Source: Candidatus Stahliibacteriota bacterium CG08_land_8_20_14_0_20_40_26
GTDB taxonomy: Bacteria > Hydrothermota > UBA3073
Reading direction: 5' to 3'
DNA: 16,242 bases
Assembly (NCBI GenBank): GCA_002774315.1
Contig: PEYP01000075.1
Coordinates: 1 to 16,242, forward strand
Both the position numbers and the translations under genes were made by a program. Positions 1-6,058 of this stretch are shown piece after piece. Every line of letters begins with the position of its first letter. Within the stretch, counting starts at the first letter, position 1. Under the pieces are notes generated by a model. That model ran no database searches and was not told the DNA's origin. It saw nothing but the letters and a program-made list of their open reading frames with translations.

Positions 1-501
1 AAATGTTCCTGTGCTTATAGTGGTGCCTGACCTTGAAACACCCGGTAATATTGCTATTGCCTGTCCAATACCTATCAAAATTGCATCCCAAAATCGCATA
101 TTGCTTTTTTTCTTCTTCATAAAACCTGATATAAAGAGGATTATTCCTGTAAATATGAGGCATATTCCGATAATCAACGGAGAATCGAATATGCCCTCAA
201 TATGAGGAAACAGGAGAAGTCCGAAAATTACAACGGGTATGCTTCCCAATATCAGAAACCATAAAAGTTTCAGATACTTTATGTCTTTCTTGAATGGGGA
301 AAGGATTATACGGGCAATATCCTCTCTGAAGTAAACGACAAGTGCAAGCAGTGTGCCAGCATGCATCATGGTGGCCATAAGTGTTCCTTCCTCAAAACCC
401 AGAAATCCTCCGAGCAGGGCAAGATGTCCTGAACTTGAGACAGGGAGAAACTCTGTCGCCCCCTGCACTATTCCCAATATGACCGCTTTCAGAATATCCA
501 T
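1..501 (-). CDS. uppP: Undecaprenyl-diphosphatase (UppP/BacA family), 3'-truncated by the window edge
   Basis: Reading the minus strand from the ATG at 501 gives 167 open codons that run off the window start, so about 60% of a usual 260-280 residue protein is present. UppP is an inner-membrane enzyme that dephosphorylates undecaprenyl diphosphate to recycle the lipid carrier for peptidoglycan and other envelope polymers; it also confers bacitracin tolerance. The first family signature is visible at residues 14-27 (GATEFLPVSSSGHL, with Glu17 and His26). The second is at 153-161 (PGVSRSGTT, with Arg157). Hydrophobic stretches at about 42-57, 80-98, 108-126 and 140-152 fit a multi-pass protein. 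The Shine-Dalgarno is weak (CTGAG directly before the ATG). Identity is secure from the two motifs; the C-terminus is simply outside the window. Confidence 0.95.
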   Translation of the reverse strand, partial: MDILKAVILGIVQGATEFLPVSSSGHLALLGGFLGFEEGTLMATMMHAGTLLALVVYFREDIARIILSPFKKDIKYLKLLWFLILGSIPVVIFGLLLFPHIEGIFDSPLIIGICLIFTGIILFISGFMKKKKSNMRFWDAILIGIGQAIAILPGVSRSGTTISTGTF

Positions 502-529
502 CTCAGATTATGAACTAAACACTGAATAT

Positions 530-638
530 CACCGAACAACACCGAAATATGTAAATATAATAAAAAAACAAAACCATTACTGAAAAGAAAGATATAAAAA
601 AGCTCTTATAAATCCAGTGGCTTCGGTGTCCTTCGGTG
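530..638. repeat. Inverted pair of 17-base CACCGAA double-word repeats in the uppP leader
   Basis: The 17 bases at 530-546 are CACCGAACAACACCGAA. The reverse complement of 622-638 is CACCGAAGGACACCGAA; the two agree at 15 of 17 positions. Each copy is itself two CACCGAA words. They face each other across about 75 bases and could pair in the uppP transcript. Whether this is a regulatory fold or only a dispersed genomic repeat cannot be told from one locus. Confidence 0.6.
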
Positions 639-669
639 TTTTAAAGTCTATTGTATATGCCTTACGACC

Positions 670-698
670 ATTATATCACATCTTTTTGCCTTTGTCAA
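670..698 (-). promoter_or_regulatory. Sigma-70-type promoter for uppP
   Basis: On the minus strand TTGACA (693-698) is followed by exactly 17 bases and TATAAT (670-675), a perfect consensus. Transcription would start near 663 and give a leader of about 160 bases before the uppP ATG. The leader includes the inverted CACCGAA-type repeats at 530-546 and 622-638. Prediction from consensus match only. Confidence 0.8.
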
Positions 699-781
699 TA
701 AAATTCTGCACCCCCGCTAAATCCTTGCCTGATTATAACCACAAAGTCCACAAAGAATAAGAGATTTGGTGAAAAAGTAGG

Positions 782-821
782 GCACGGTTTTAACCGTGCT
801 GGCACAAATTGAATTTGTGCC
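782..821. repeat. Tandem pair of perfect palindromes
   Basis: Two palindromes are almost adjacent. The first is 782-799, with arms GCACGGTT and AACCGTGC around TT. The second is 801-821, with arms GGCACAAATT and AATTTGTGCC around a single G. The second is followed by TACA. A third related palindrome with the same GCAC...GTGC ends and the same CCTACA downstream flank lies at 2366-2384, so this is probably a dispersed small repeat family. Confidence 0.75.
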
Positions 822-901
822 TACAGCCTTTGCTAATCGATGGACAACCACACCTGCCTACCGTTCAATCCCTGCTACCAATCCGCTTAATCTGCTTAAT
901 C

Positions 902-917
902 CCTGCCTACCGGCAGG
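902..917. repeat. Short GC-rich hairpin CCTGCC-TACC-GGCAGG
   Basis: Six-base perfect arms (902-907 and 912-917) surround a 4-base loop, directly upstream of the rpmE promoter. There is no T-run after it on the plus strand, so it does not read as an intrinsic terminator. A partial copy of the left half (cctgcctaccg) lies about 50 bases upstream, suggesting a dispersed repeat. Confidence 0.55.
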
Positions 918-937
918 CAGGCATTGACATTTTTTAC

Positions 938-966
938 TTGACAGGATGGGTTTTTTGTGATATAAT
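938..966 (+). promoter_or_regulatory. Sigma-70-type promoter for rpmE
   Basis: TTGACA (938-943), a 17-base spacer and TATAAT (961-966) form a perfect consensus promoter. The start of transcription would be near 973, leaving a leader of about 50 bases before the rpmE ATG. A second TTGACA at 924-929 is not at a useful distance from any -10 box. Confidence 0.85.
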
Positions 967-1022
967 AAAACACAGCTGTATATCAACATTTATTTGGTTA
1001 ATTTTAAAACTAGAGGGGTTTC

Positions 1023-1232
1023 ATGAAAGAAGGAATACATCCAAAGTACTATGATGCAATTATAACCTGTGCCTGTGGTAATGTTGTACACACAAAATCC
1101 ACGGTAAAGGAACTGCATGTAGAGATATGTTCAAAGTGTCATCCATTCTTTACAGGGAAGCAGAAACTCGTGGATACCGCTGGAAGGGTAGAAAGATATG
1201 AAAAAAGATACGGAAAGAAGACTAAAACTTGA
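1023..1232 (+). CDS. rpmE: 50S ribosomal protein bL31 (zinc-binding type)
   Basis: This 69-residue protein belongs to the large ribosomal subunit, at the central protuberance where bL31 helps bridge to the small subunit. It has all four cysteines of the zinc-containing C+ form: Cys16 and Cys18 in TCACGN, and Cys36 and Cys39 in ICSKCHPFFTGKQK, the hallmark block of the family. Length matches the usual 65-75 residues, and the basic tail (YEKRYGKKTKT) is typical. The start has an AGAGGGG Shine-Dalgarno at 1012-1018, four bases upstream. It is monocistronic and its stop codon overlaps the end of the convergent metalloprotease gene. Confidence 0.97.
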   Translation: MKEGIHPKYYDAIITCACGNVVHTKSTVKELHVEICSKCHPFFTGKQKLVDTAGRVERYEKRYGKKTKT

Positions 1233-2256
1233 ATGGGGATAGAACAAATGTGAGTACAAATGCCACAAGCGATATTACGCCTATTACCTTATGCTTTTTA
1301 TCTAGAGGTTCTACAGCATTTAACGGTGGAGGATGATGTACCCCCAGTATGCTAATAAGCAATGCCCACAGTATAAACCCATTCCAGAATATAAAACCAA
1401 GCACAAGTAATATACCAATAATGCTCCATCCAATAACCTTATGTCTTTTGCCAAAAATTGCGAAGGATATATGTCCACCATCCAGCTGTCCAACAGGGAG
1501 TAGATTTATAGCTGTTACAAACATTCCTATCCAGGCTGCCCACGCAACCGGATGAAAAAGAAGTGCTCCCTCAGAAGGCTCTTTGATAACAATATTTGTA
1601 AGCAAAAAGGAGAGAATTGAATTACCAAGCCGAATTGTGGCTTCCTTCTCAAGATAACTTGAAGGAACAGTCTCACTCAAAAGAAGTCCAATTATCATAG
1701 CGGGTATTGCAAAGACAAGTCCTGTGAGAGGTCCCATCGCCCCAACCTCTATGAGAGCATTTTTGTCTTCTATTGGGGATTTAATGCGGATTACTGCCCC
1801 AAATGTGCCAAGGGGCGAGGGAGGTGGAACAGGGATAAAATAGGGCAGAGTAGCGCTTATTCCAAGTCTCCTGCAGGCGAAGTAATGGCCAAGTTCGTGA
1901 GCGCCAAGGATACATAAAAGGGTAAAGGAAAAAGGAATTCCGTAAACAAGCCCTGAGGGAAAAGAGAAATCATAAGGCCTTGCAAGCTTTCCACCCACCC
2001 AGAGGGTTGTAAATACAGTTGTAATAAGCAGAATTAGGTTTATCCAGTTGCTGGATTTTTGGGGCGGGGTCCACTCATACAGATAGAGTAAAATTCTACC
2101 ATCATCTCTCTTTTTAAGCATTGGAAGGAGATTGTATTCTGTCAGGTGCTTCTTTAACAGAGGAAATGCCCTGTCCACTCGGGAAGTTACCAGATAGCTG
2201 TTTTCGGTGATTTTCTCCTCTATCTCCATATATTGATTTATGATATCTTCAACCAT
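1222..2256 (-). CDS. Site-2-protease-like M50 membrane metalloprotease
   Basis: This 344-residue polytopic membrane protein is a predicted zinc intramembrane protease. The HELGH metal-binding motif lies at 120-124 inside a hydrophobic segment, and the second-site LDGGH motif at 258-262 (NLLPVGQLDGGH) supplies the third zinc ligand. Between them are a PPPSPLGTFGAVI loop (144-156) and GPLTGL (175-180). Together these match the cytosolic-PDZ-lacking M50 branch related to plant EGY proteins rather than RseP, since no PDZ domain is visible. The first 65 residues form a soluble N-terminal part. The substrate is unknown; S2P enzymes typically release membrane-bound regulators. The ATG at 2256 is chosen although there is no Shine-Dalgarno, because a consensus promoter places transcription start essentially on it. 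Confidence 0.9.
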   Translation of the reverse strand: MVEDIINQYMEIEEKITENSYLVTSRVDRAFPLLKKHLTEYNLLPMLKKRDDGRILLYLYEWTPPQKSSNWINLILLITTVFTTLWVGGKLARPYDFSFPSGLVYGIPFSFTLLCILGAHELGHYFACRRLGISATLPYFIPVPPPSPLGTFGAVIRIKSPIEDKNALIEVGAMGPLTGLVFAIPAMIIGLLLSETVPSSYLEKEATIRLGNSILSFLLTNIVIKEPSEGALLFHPVAWAAWIGMFVTAINLLPVGQLDGGHISFAIFGKRHKVIGWSIIGILLVLGFIFWNGFILWALLISILGVHHPPPLNAVEPLDKKHKVIGVISLVAFVLTFVLSPFKF

Positions 2257-2262
2257 ATTTTT

Positions 2263-2291
2263 ATTATACTACATATTCCCAAGTATGTCAA
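2263..2291 (-). promoter_or_regulatory. Sigma-70-type promoter giving a leaderless M50 transcript
   Basis: On the minus strand TTGACA (2286-2291), a 17-base spacer and TATAAT (2263-2268) form a perfect consensus. Only six bases separate the -10 box from the ATG at 2256, so the expected +1 falls on or next to the start codon. No alternative downstream start (for example Met10) has a ribosome binding site. Confidence 0.8.
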
Positions 2292-2296
2292 GGAAA

Positions 2297-2358
2297 AAAT
2301 TAACAGGGATTGAAAGAGAATATAAGAGGAAAAGAAATTAACAGGGATTTAAAGAGAA
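2297..2358 (+). repeat. Direct repeat of 24 bases (two copies)
   Basis: Copies at 2297-2320 and 2335-2358 share the core TTAACAGGGATT followed by AAAGAGAA and differ at a single position out of 24. They sit between the M50 promoter and the downstream plus-strand gene. The TTAACAGG-type word recurs in reverse sense near 885-901, suggesting a dispersed genomic repeat rather than a local operator. Confidence 0.65.
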
Positions 2359-2365
2359 GTTTACA

Positions 2366-2384
2366 GCACGAATTCAATTCGTGC
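2366..2384. repeat. Perfect 19-base palindrome GCACGAATT-C-AATTCGTGC
   Basis: Nine-base perfect arms surround a single C. The ends and the CCTACA flank (2384-2389 region) match those of the palindrome at 801-821, so both look like members of one small palindromic repeat family. It lies 22 bases before the start of the coiled-coil gene; no T-run follows. Confidence 0.7.
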
Positions 2385-2406
2385 CTACAAATGTCAGGAG
2401 AAAACA

Positions 2407-3234
2407 ATGGAAGAGAAGTTGAATAAAATATTAGATAAGATAAAGGAGACAGAAAAGGAAATTAAGAGGTTACAAAAGACCTTGAAAAAATTATCGCGTC
2501 TTGCTAAAAACTCCTTTCAGAACATCTATAAAATAGAACCCCTGATACAGAATCTCGAAACGGTGATAAATGTGACAGAATTTGATAAGACAGGCTCTCT
2601 TGAGGTGATAAAGACACTAAAAGATGATATTGAGAAATTGAAGGAGGATTTCCGATTTGATTTTTCAAAAAGACTTAACGAGGAACTACAGAAGAACAGT
2701 ATGAACCTTCATGGTAACCTGCCGATACTTTATTCTGGTCTTTACAGGATAGAGGTCGATTTTATCGCCAAAAAGGTTAATATAATGTTCGGACCGGAAA
2801 AAATCGGAGGTTGTGCACTTTCACCCGACGAGATAGTAAACAAATTGCGGAAGATTGACGGAGAGCTCAAAAAGAACTCTATGCCAGAGAGAGAGTTCAT
2901 TGATAAACTGTTTCAGGGTTGGAGAAGGGCATCACTTTTCTTACAAAAAGAGAGAGTACCCATTACCACTGTTTTGACTGAATTTGCTCTACTTTTTCAA
3001 AAGAAGCAATTCTACGAAAACCCCTCGAAAAGAAATTACAAAGAGTATCCACGACACCAATTTGCGTACGATATATACAGGTTGAGGGAGAAGGGTGTTA
3101 AAGAGGCACATAGTAAAGAACTTCATCTTATAGCATCTACATTTGATGCCACACGGAAGAGAATAGATTATATATGGATTCCTACAAACGAAAGAGGTGA
3201 GGGCGTAAATTACTCGTATATAACTTTCAGATAG
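2407..3234 (+). CDS. Unrecognised coiled-coil protein
   Basis: I do not recognise the family of this 275-residue protein. Residues 1-50 form a strongly charged heptad-like helix rich in Lys, Glu and Leu, and residues 60-95 look like a second helical segment, so an N-terminal coiled coil of about 95 residues is likely. Residues 98-275 look like a compact alpha/beta domain, including GLYRIEVDF (111-119) and a C-terminal strand-like end with WIPTNERGEG. There is no signal peptide and no membrane segment, so it is probably cytoplasmic. The start has a good Shine-Dalgarno (AGGAG, 2396-2400) six bases upstream. It precedes a glycosyltransferase by 36 bases and may be the first gene of that operon. 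Coding character is convincing; function is open. Confidence 0.8.
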   Translation: MEEKLNKILDKIKETEKEIKRLQKTLKKLSRLAKNSFQNIYKIEPLIQNLETVINVTEFDKTGSLEVIKTLKDDIEKLKEDFRFDFSKRLNEELQKNSMNLHGNLPILYSGLYRIEVDFIAKKVNIMFGPEKIGGCALSPDEIVNKLRKIDGELKKNSMPEREFIDKLFQGWRRASLFLQKERVPITTVLTEFALLFQKKQFYENPSKRNYKEYPRHQFAYDIYRLREKGVKEAHSKELHLIASTFDATRKRIDYIWIPTNERGEGVNYSYITFR

Positions 3235-3270
3235 AGCAGGGATTCTCTATTTCTCTTTTATTTGGTCTCT

Positions 3271-4143
3271 ATGCTGAGTATAGTGATAGTTACATACAAT
3301 AGCGAAGACAATATTGGCGAATGCCTCAAATCCATATATGAGAACACAAATTCTATACCTTACGAGATAATTCTTGTGGATAACCACTCTCAAGACAATA
3401 CAGTGGGCGTGGTGAAAAGAGAATTCCCTGATGTGAGGGTAATCCGTAATTACGAGAATAAAAATTTCGCATATGCAACAAATCAAGCCATCAAACTGGC
3501 AAAAGGAATATTTATCATGCTGCTTAACCCGGATACGGTATTGAAAAATAATACAATAGAAAAACTATACTCCTTTCTGGACGAAAGACCTGATGTCGGA
3601 GCTGTCGCACCCAAACTTCTAAATCCCGATGGCTCTGTCCAGCAATCCTGCAGAGAGCTGCCAACGCCTTTTAATCTGTTTACAGAGATTACAGGCCTAT
3701 CCCTAATCACAGGCAGAACATCTAAATGGAAACTCCCACAGTTTAATTACGAAAAAACACAGGAGATTGACCAGCCAAGTGCTTCCGCTTTTCTTATAAG
3801 AGGGGATTTGATAAGGAAAATCGGGGGATTGGATGTAAAGTACCCATTGTATATGAATGACATTGAACTCTGCTACCAAATCAAGGAAAAGGGATTTAAG
3901 ATATATTATTTAAAGGATGGGGAGATTTACCACACACGCGGAAGTTCAACAAGATTAGAAAAGTCGAAGTCCATACTCTACTGGCATTTTGGGATGATTA
4001 GATATCTGAAAGAACATTATCCCCGCCATCCTGTAATTCCTTTTTATACAATTATACTTTTGTGCGGGATGTTCTATAGGACTCTTCTCTGTAAAATTAA
4101 AGACTTATCTAAGAAACAACCTTTAGGATTATATGCATATTAA
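3271..4143 (+). CDS. Family-2 glycosyltransferase (rhamnosyltransferase-like)
   Basis: This is a GT-A fold, nucleotide-sugar-dependent glycosyltransferase of about 290 residues. It opens directly with the LSIVIVTYNS strand and carries LVDNHSQDNT (residues 35-44), the metal-binding NPDT motif (86-89, in the place of DxD), and NDIELCYQIKEKGFKIYY, matching the acceptor-side EDxDLCxR region of WbbL-type enzymes with Asn for the first Glu. A hydrophobic segment near residues 256-272 suggests membrane association. It probably adds a sugar to a lipid-linked envelope glycan; donor and acceptor cannot be read. The ATG at 3271 is preferred because the fold begins there; an in-frame TTG at 3262 adds three residues. 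Neither has a Shine-Dalgarno. Its last 11 bases overlap the next gene. Confidence 0.88.
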   Translation: MLSIVIVTYNSEDNIGECLKSIYENTNSIPYEIILVDNHSQDNTVGVVKREFPDVRVIRNYENKNFAYATNQAIKLAKGIFIMLLNPDTVLKNNTIEKLYSFLDERPDVGAVAPKLLNPDGSVQQSCRELPTPFNLFTEITGLSLITGRTSKWKLPQFNYEKTQEIDQPSASAFLIRGDLIRKIGGLDVKYPLYMNDIELCYQIKEKGFKIYYLKDGEIYHTRGSSTRLEKSKSILYWHFGMIRYLKEHYPRHPVIPFYTIILLCGMFYRTLLCKIKDLSKKQPLGLYAY

Positions 4144-6031
4144 TTGGATTTCTATATCAATCTTTTTATTTATTGCCTGCGCAAGACAGGTGTTTGTGGA
4201 TTATGGCAAGATAGAAAGATTGATTGAACTGAGGGAGTATAATGAGGCGATAGGTCGTTTGGCGGAGATCTCTCCGGACGATACACTCCTTGCAAGGCTT
4301 TACATACTCGCTGGCAGATACGATGAGGCGTTGTCCTGTGCACTGTCACCTTATCAGTCTGGCTGGATATATCAGAAACTCGGAATGTACGAGGATGCAA
4401 TTCACAGTTATATGGATGTCGATGATATCCTGTATGAAAATGCAATGTATAACTGCGGTATATGTGCGAGTGAGGCAGGAGATACAGCAGGTGCCATTGT
4501 CTATTTTAAGAAAGCAGGGGACTTTGCAGATGCGAAAAGGATGCTTGCTTTATCATATGAGGCAGAGAAGAATTACATAGAGGCATTATCAATATGGAAG
4601 GAGTTACGTGGTGCAGAAGCATTATATCATAGAGCAGAGATATATAATCTTGTGGAAGAATCCGGGGAATCTCTGTATCAAGAACTTCTGAAGAATTATC
4701 CAGAATCTTCTTATGCCCTGATGGCTCTTGACAAAGTTAGTGTTCCACAAGAGGTAATAGTAAATGTGCTGTATGAGAACAAAAAATATAGCGAAGCACT
4801 AAAATATGTCTCCAGAAAAGACCACAGGATGCGGGCACTCTGTTTTGAAGGTATGGGCAGATACACAGATGCTGCAAATGAATACAGAAGTACAAAGGAC
4901 CGCTTAAATACCGGAAAATGCCTGGAAAAAGCAGGGTTTCCTGCCAGGGCGTTAGAAGAATACCGCTCTTCAGGGAGCGATGAGGGATATTTCAGGGCAG
5001 GAGTCTTGTATGAGCAAATGGGAAGAAAAAGGGATGCAATAGACGCGTACAGTAAGGTGGGTTCGTCTTTCAAAAAGACAGCCAATCTTCGGAGCGGTCT
5101 TTTGTGCCTTGACGAAGGCAAAATAGATCTAGCAAAGAAATGCTTTGAACATACATTCCCTGTACCGGGCAATTACTGGCTTGCAAAGATTACAGGTCTG
5201 TCTTCATACAGGTCTTATGTTCTGAGTGAGTCTCCCCTATCCTATTATGCTTATCTACTCGATGGAAAACTGGAGATTTCTAAAAGTACTCCGGAGGAAT
5301 GGATAGCATCTTTTTGTGATACTGTCTATTCAATATCACACGAGGATAGCATACGACTTTTGAAAGGTAGGTTGCTTCTTGGATACGGTATAACAAAAGA
5401 GGCAAAACAAGAACTCTCCCTAATTAAAGAGGATAATTCCCTCTTTAGATACAGACTCGCTCTTCTGGCATATAACGGGGGACTGGATGTGCTTGCTCTC
5501 TACTGGGCAAAAAAAATAATCGATAAGGGGTGTTCTCCCTTCCCTTACAAGATATTGACCATCGCATATCCATTGAGCTTTCTTCCAACAGTCATGGAGT
5601 ATGCAGAAATGGATCCGTTCCTCTTTATGGCACTTATCCGAGAGGAAAGTTATTTCTATCCAATAGCGGTCTCCCCATCCAATGCCATAGGCTTGACACA
5701 GGTAATTCCCTCAACAGGCAAAGGAATAGCAAGGGAACTTGGAATGAAACAGTTTGATCCCGAATCTCTTAAAGACCCGAATACAAGCATAAGATTTGGT
5801 ATACATTATTTCAACTACTGCCTGAAGAGATTTAACGGAGTTGCAGAGTATGCTCTTGCTGCATATAATGGTGGACCTACAAGGGCTGGAAAATGGAAAA
5901 AGGACTGTCCCACAGATGAATGGGTAGAGCGAATACCACGCACAGAGACGTGTCTGTATGTGAAAAAGGTTATGGGGTCCTATTATGCATACAAGCAACT
6001 CTATGGAGATGCATTGGAGTTAGGAAAATAA
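4133..6031 (+). CDS. Soluble lytic murein transglycosylase-like protein with helical-repeat N-terminus
   Basis: The 632-residue product is a predicted peptidoglycan-cleaving enzyme that forms 1,6-anhydro-muropeptides in the periplasm. The C-terminal SLT domain (about 492-625) has ALIREESYFYP (499-509) with Glu505 as the expected catalytic acid, GLTQVIPSTG (520-529) in place of GLMQ.MP.TA, and AAYNGG (576-581). Residues 25-480 are repeated helical hairpins of tetratricopeptide style (Y-EA-, GRY-EA, A--Y words), as in the superhelical Slt70 N-terminus. An N-terminal hydrophobic stretch ends in LFIAC with Cys16, a possible but imperfect lipobox, so it may be an outer-membrane lipoprotein. The start overlaps the glycosyltransferase gene by 11 bases and has AGGA four bases upstream, suggesting translational coupling. 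Confidence 0.9.
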   Translation: MHINWISISIFLFIACARQVFVDYGKIERLIELREYNEAIGRLAEISPDDTLLARLYILAGRYDEALSCALSPYQSGWIYQKLGMYEDAIHSYMDVDDILYENAMYNCGICASEAGDTAGAIVYFKKAGDFADAKRMLALSYEAEKNYIEALSIWKELRGAEALYHRAEIYNLVEESGESLYQELLKNYPESSYALMALDKVSVPQEVIVNVLYENKKYSEALKYVSRKDHRMRALCFEGMGRYTDAANEYRSTKDRLNTGKCLEKAGFPARALEEYRSSGSDEGYFRAGVLYEQMGRKRDAIDAYSKVGSSFKKTANLRSGLLCLDEGKIDLAKKCFEHTFPVPGNYWLAKITGLSSYRSYVLSESPLSYYAYLLDGKLEISKSTPEEWIASFCDTVYSISHEDSIRLLKGRLLLGYGITKEAKQELSLIKEDNSLFRYRLALLAYNGGLDVLALYWAKKIIDKGCSPFPYKILTIAYPLSFLPTVMEYAEMDPFLFMALIREESYFYPIAVSPSNAIGLTQVIPSTGKGIARELGMKQFDPESLKDPNTSIRFGIHYFNYCLKRFNGVAEYALAAYNGGPTRAGKWKKDCPTDEWVERIPRTETCLYVKKVMGSYYAYKQLYGDALELGK

Positions 6032-6058
6032 CAATTAACCGCAGATGGGGATACGGTT

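Larger units (their letters stand above)
502..1022. other. Gene-free, repeat-rich spacer between uppP and rpmE
   Basis: This 520-base divergent spacer holds both gene promoters and a run of unrelated short repeats. They are the CACCGAA pair, a CCACAAAG double word at 739-755, two adjacent perfect palindromes (782-821), a GCTTAATCTGCTTAATC word pair near 885-901, and a CCTGCC/GGCAGG hairpin at 902-917. The only open frame (809-1054) is made of these repeats and has no protein-like features. I see no RNA gene here. Confidence 0.7.

Noticed and set aside
353..583. Plus-strand open frames at the left edge
   Set aside because: They lie antisense to uppP, whose minus-strand frame has clear family motifs.
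809..1054. Open frame of 81 codons before rpmE
   Set aside because: It is composed of the local palindromes and word repeats, including the PAYRQAG segment produced by the CCTGCC hairpin. It overlaps the rpmE promoter and start and has no ribosome binding site.
3262..3270. Glycosyltransferase start at TTG 3262
   Set aside because: No ribosome binding site, and the fold starts with the ATG at 3271; kept only as an alternative.
4711..5172. 153-codon minus-strand open frame
   Set aside because: It is a shadow of the helical-repeat region of the transglycosylase and has no start signals or recognisable motifs.
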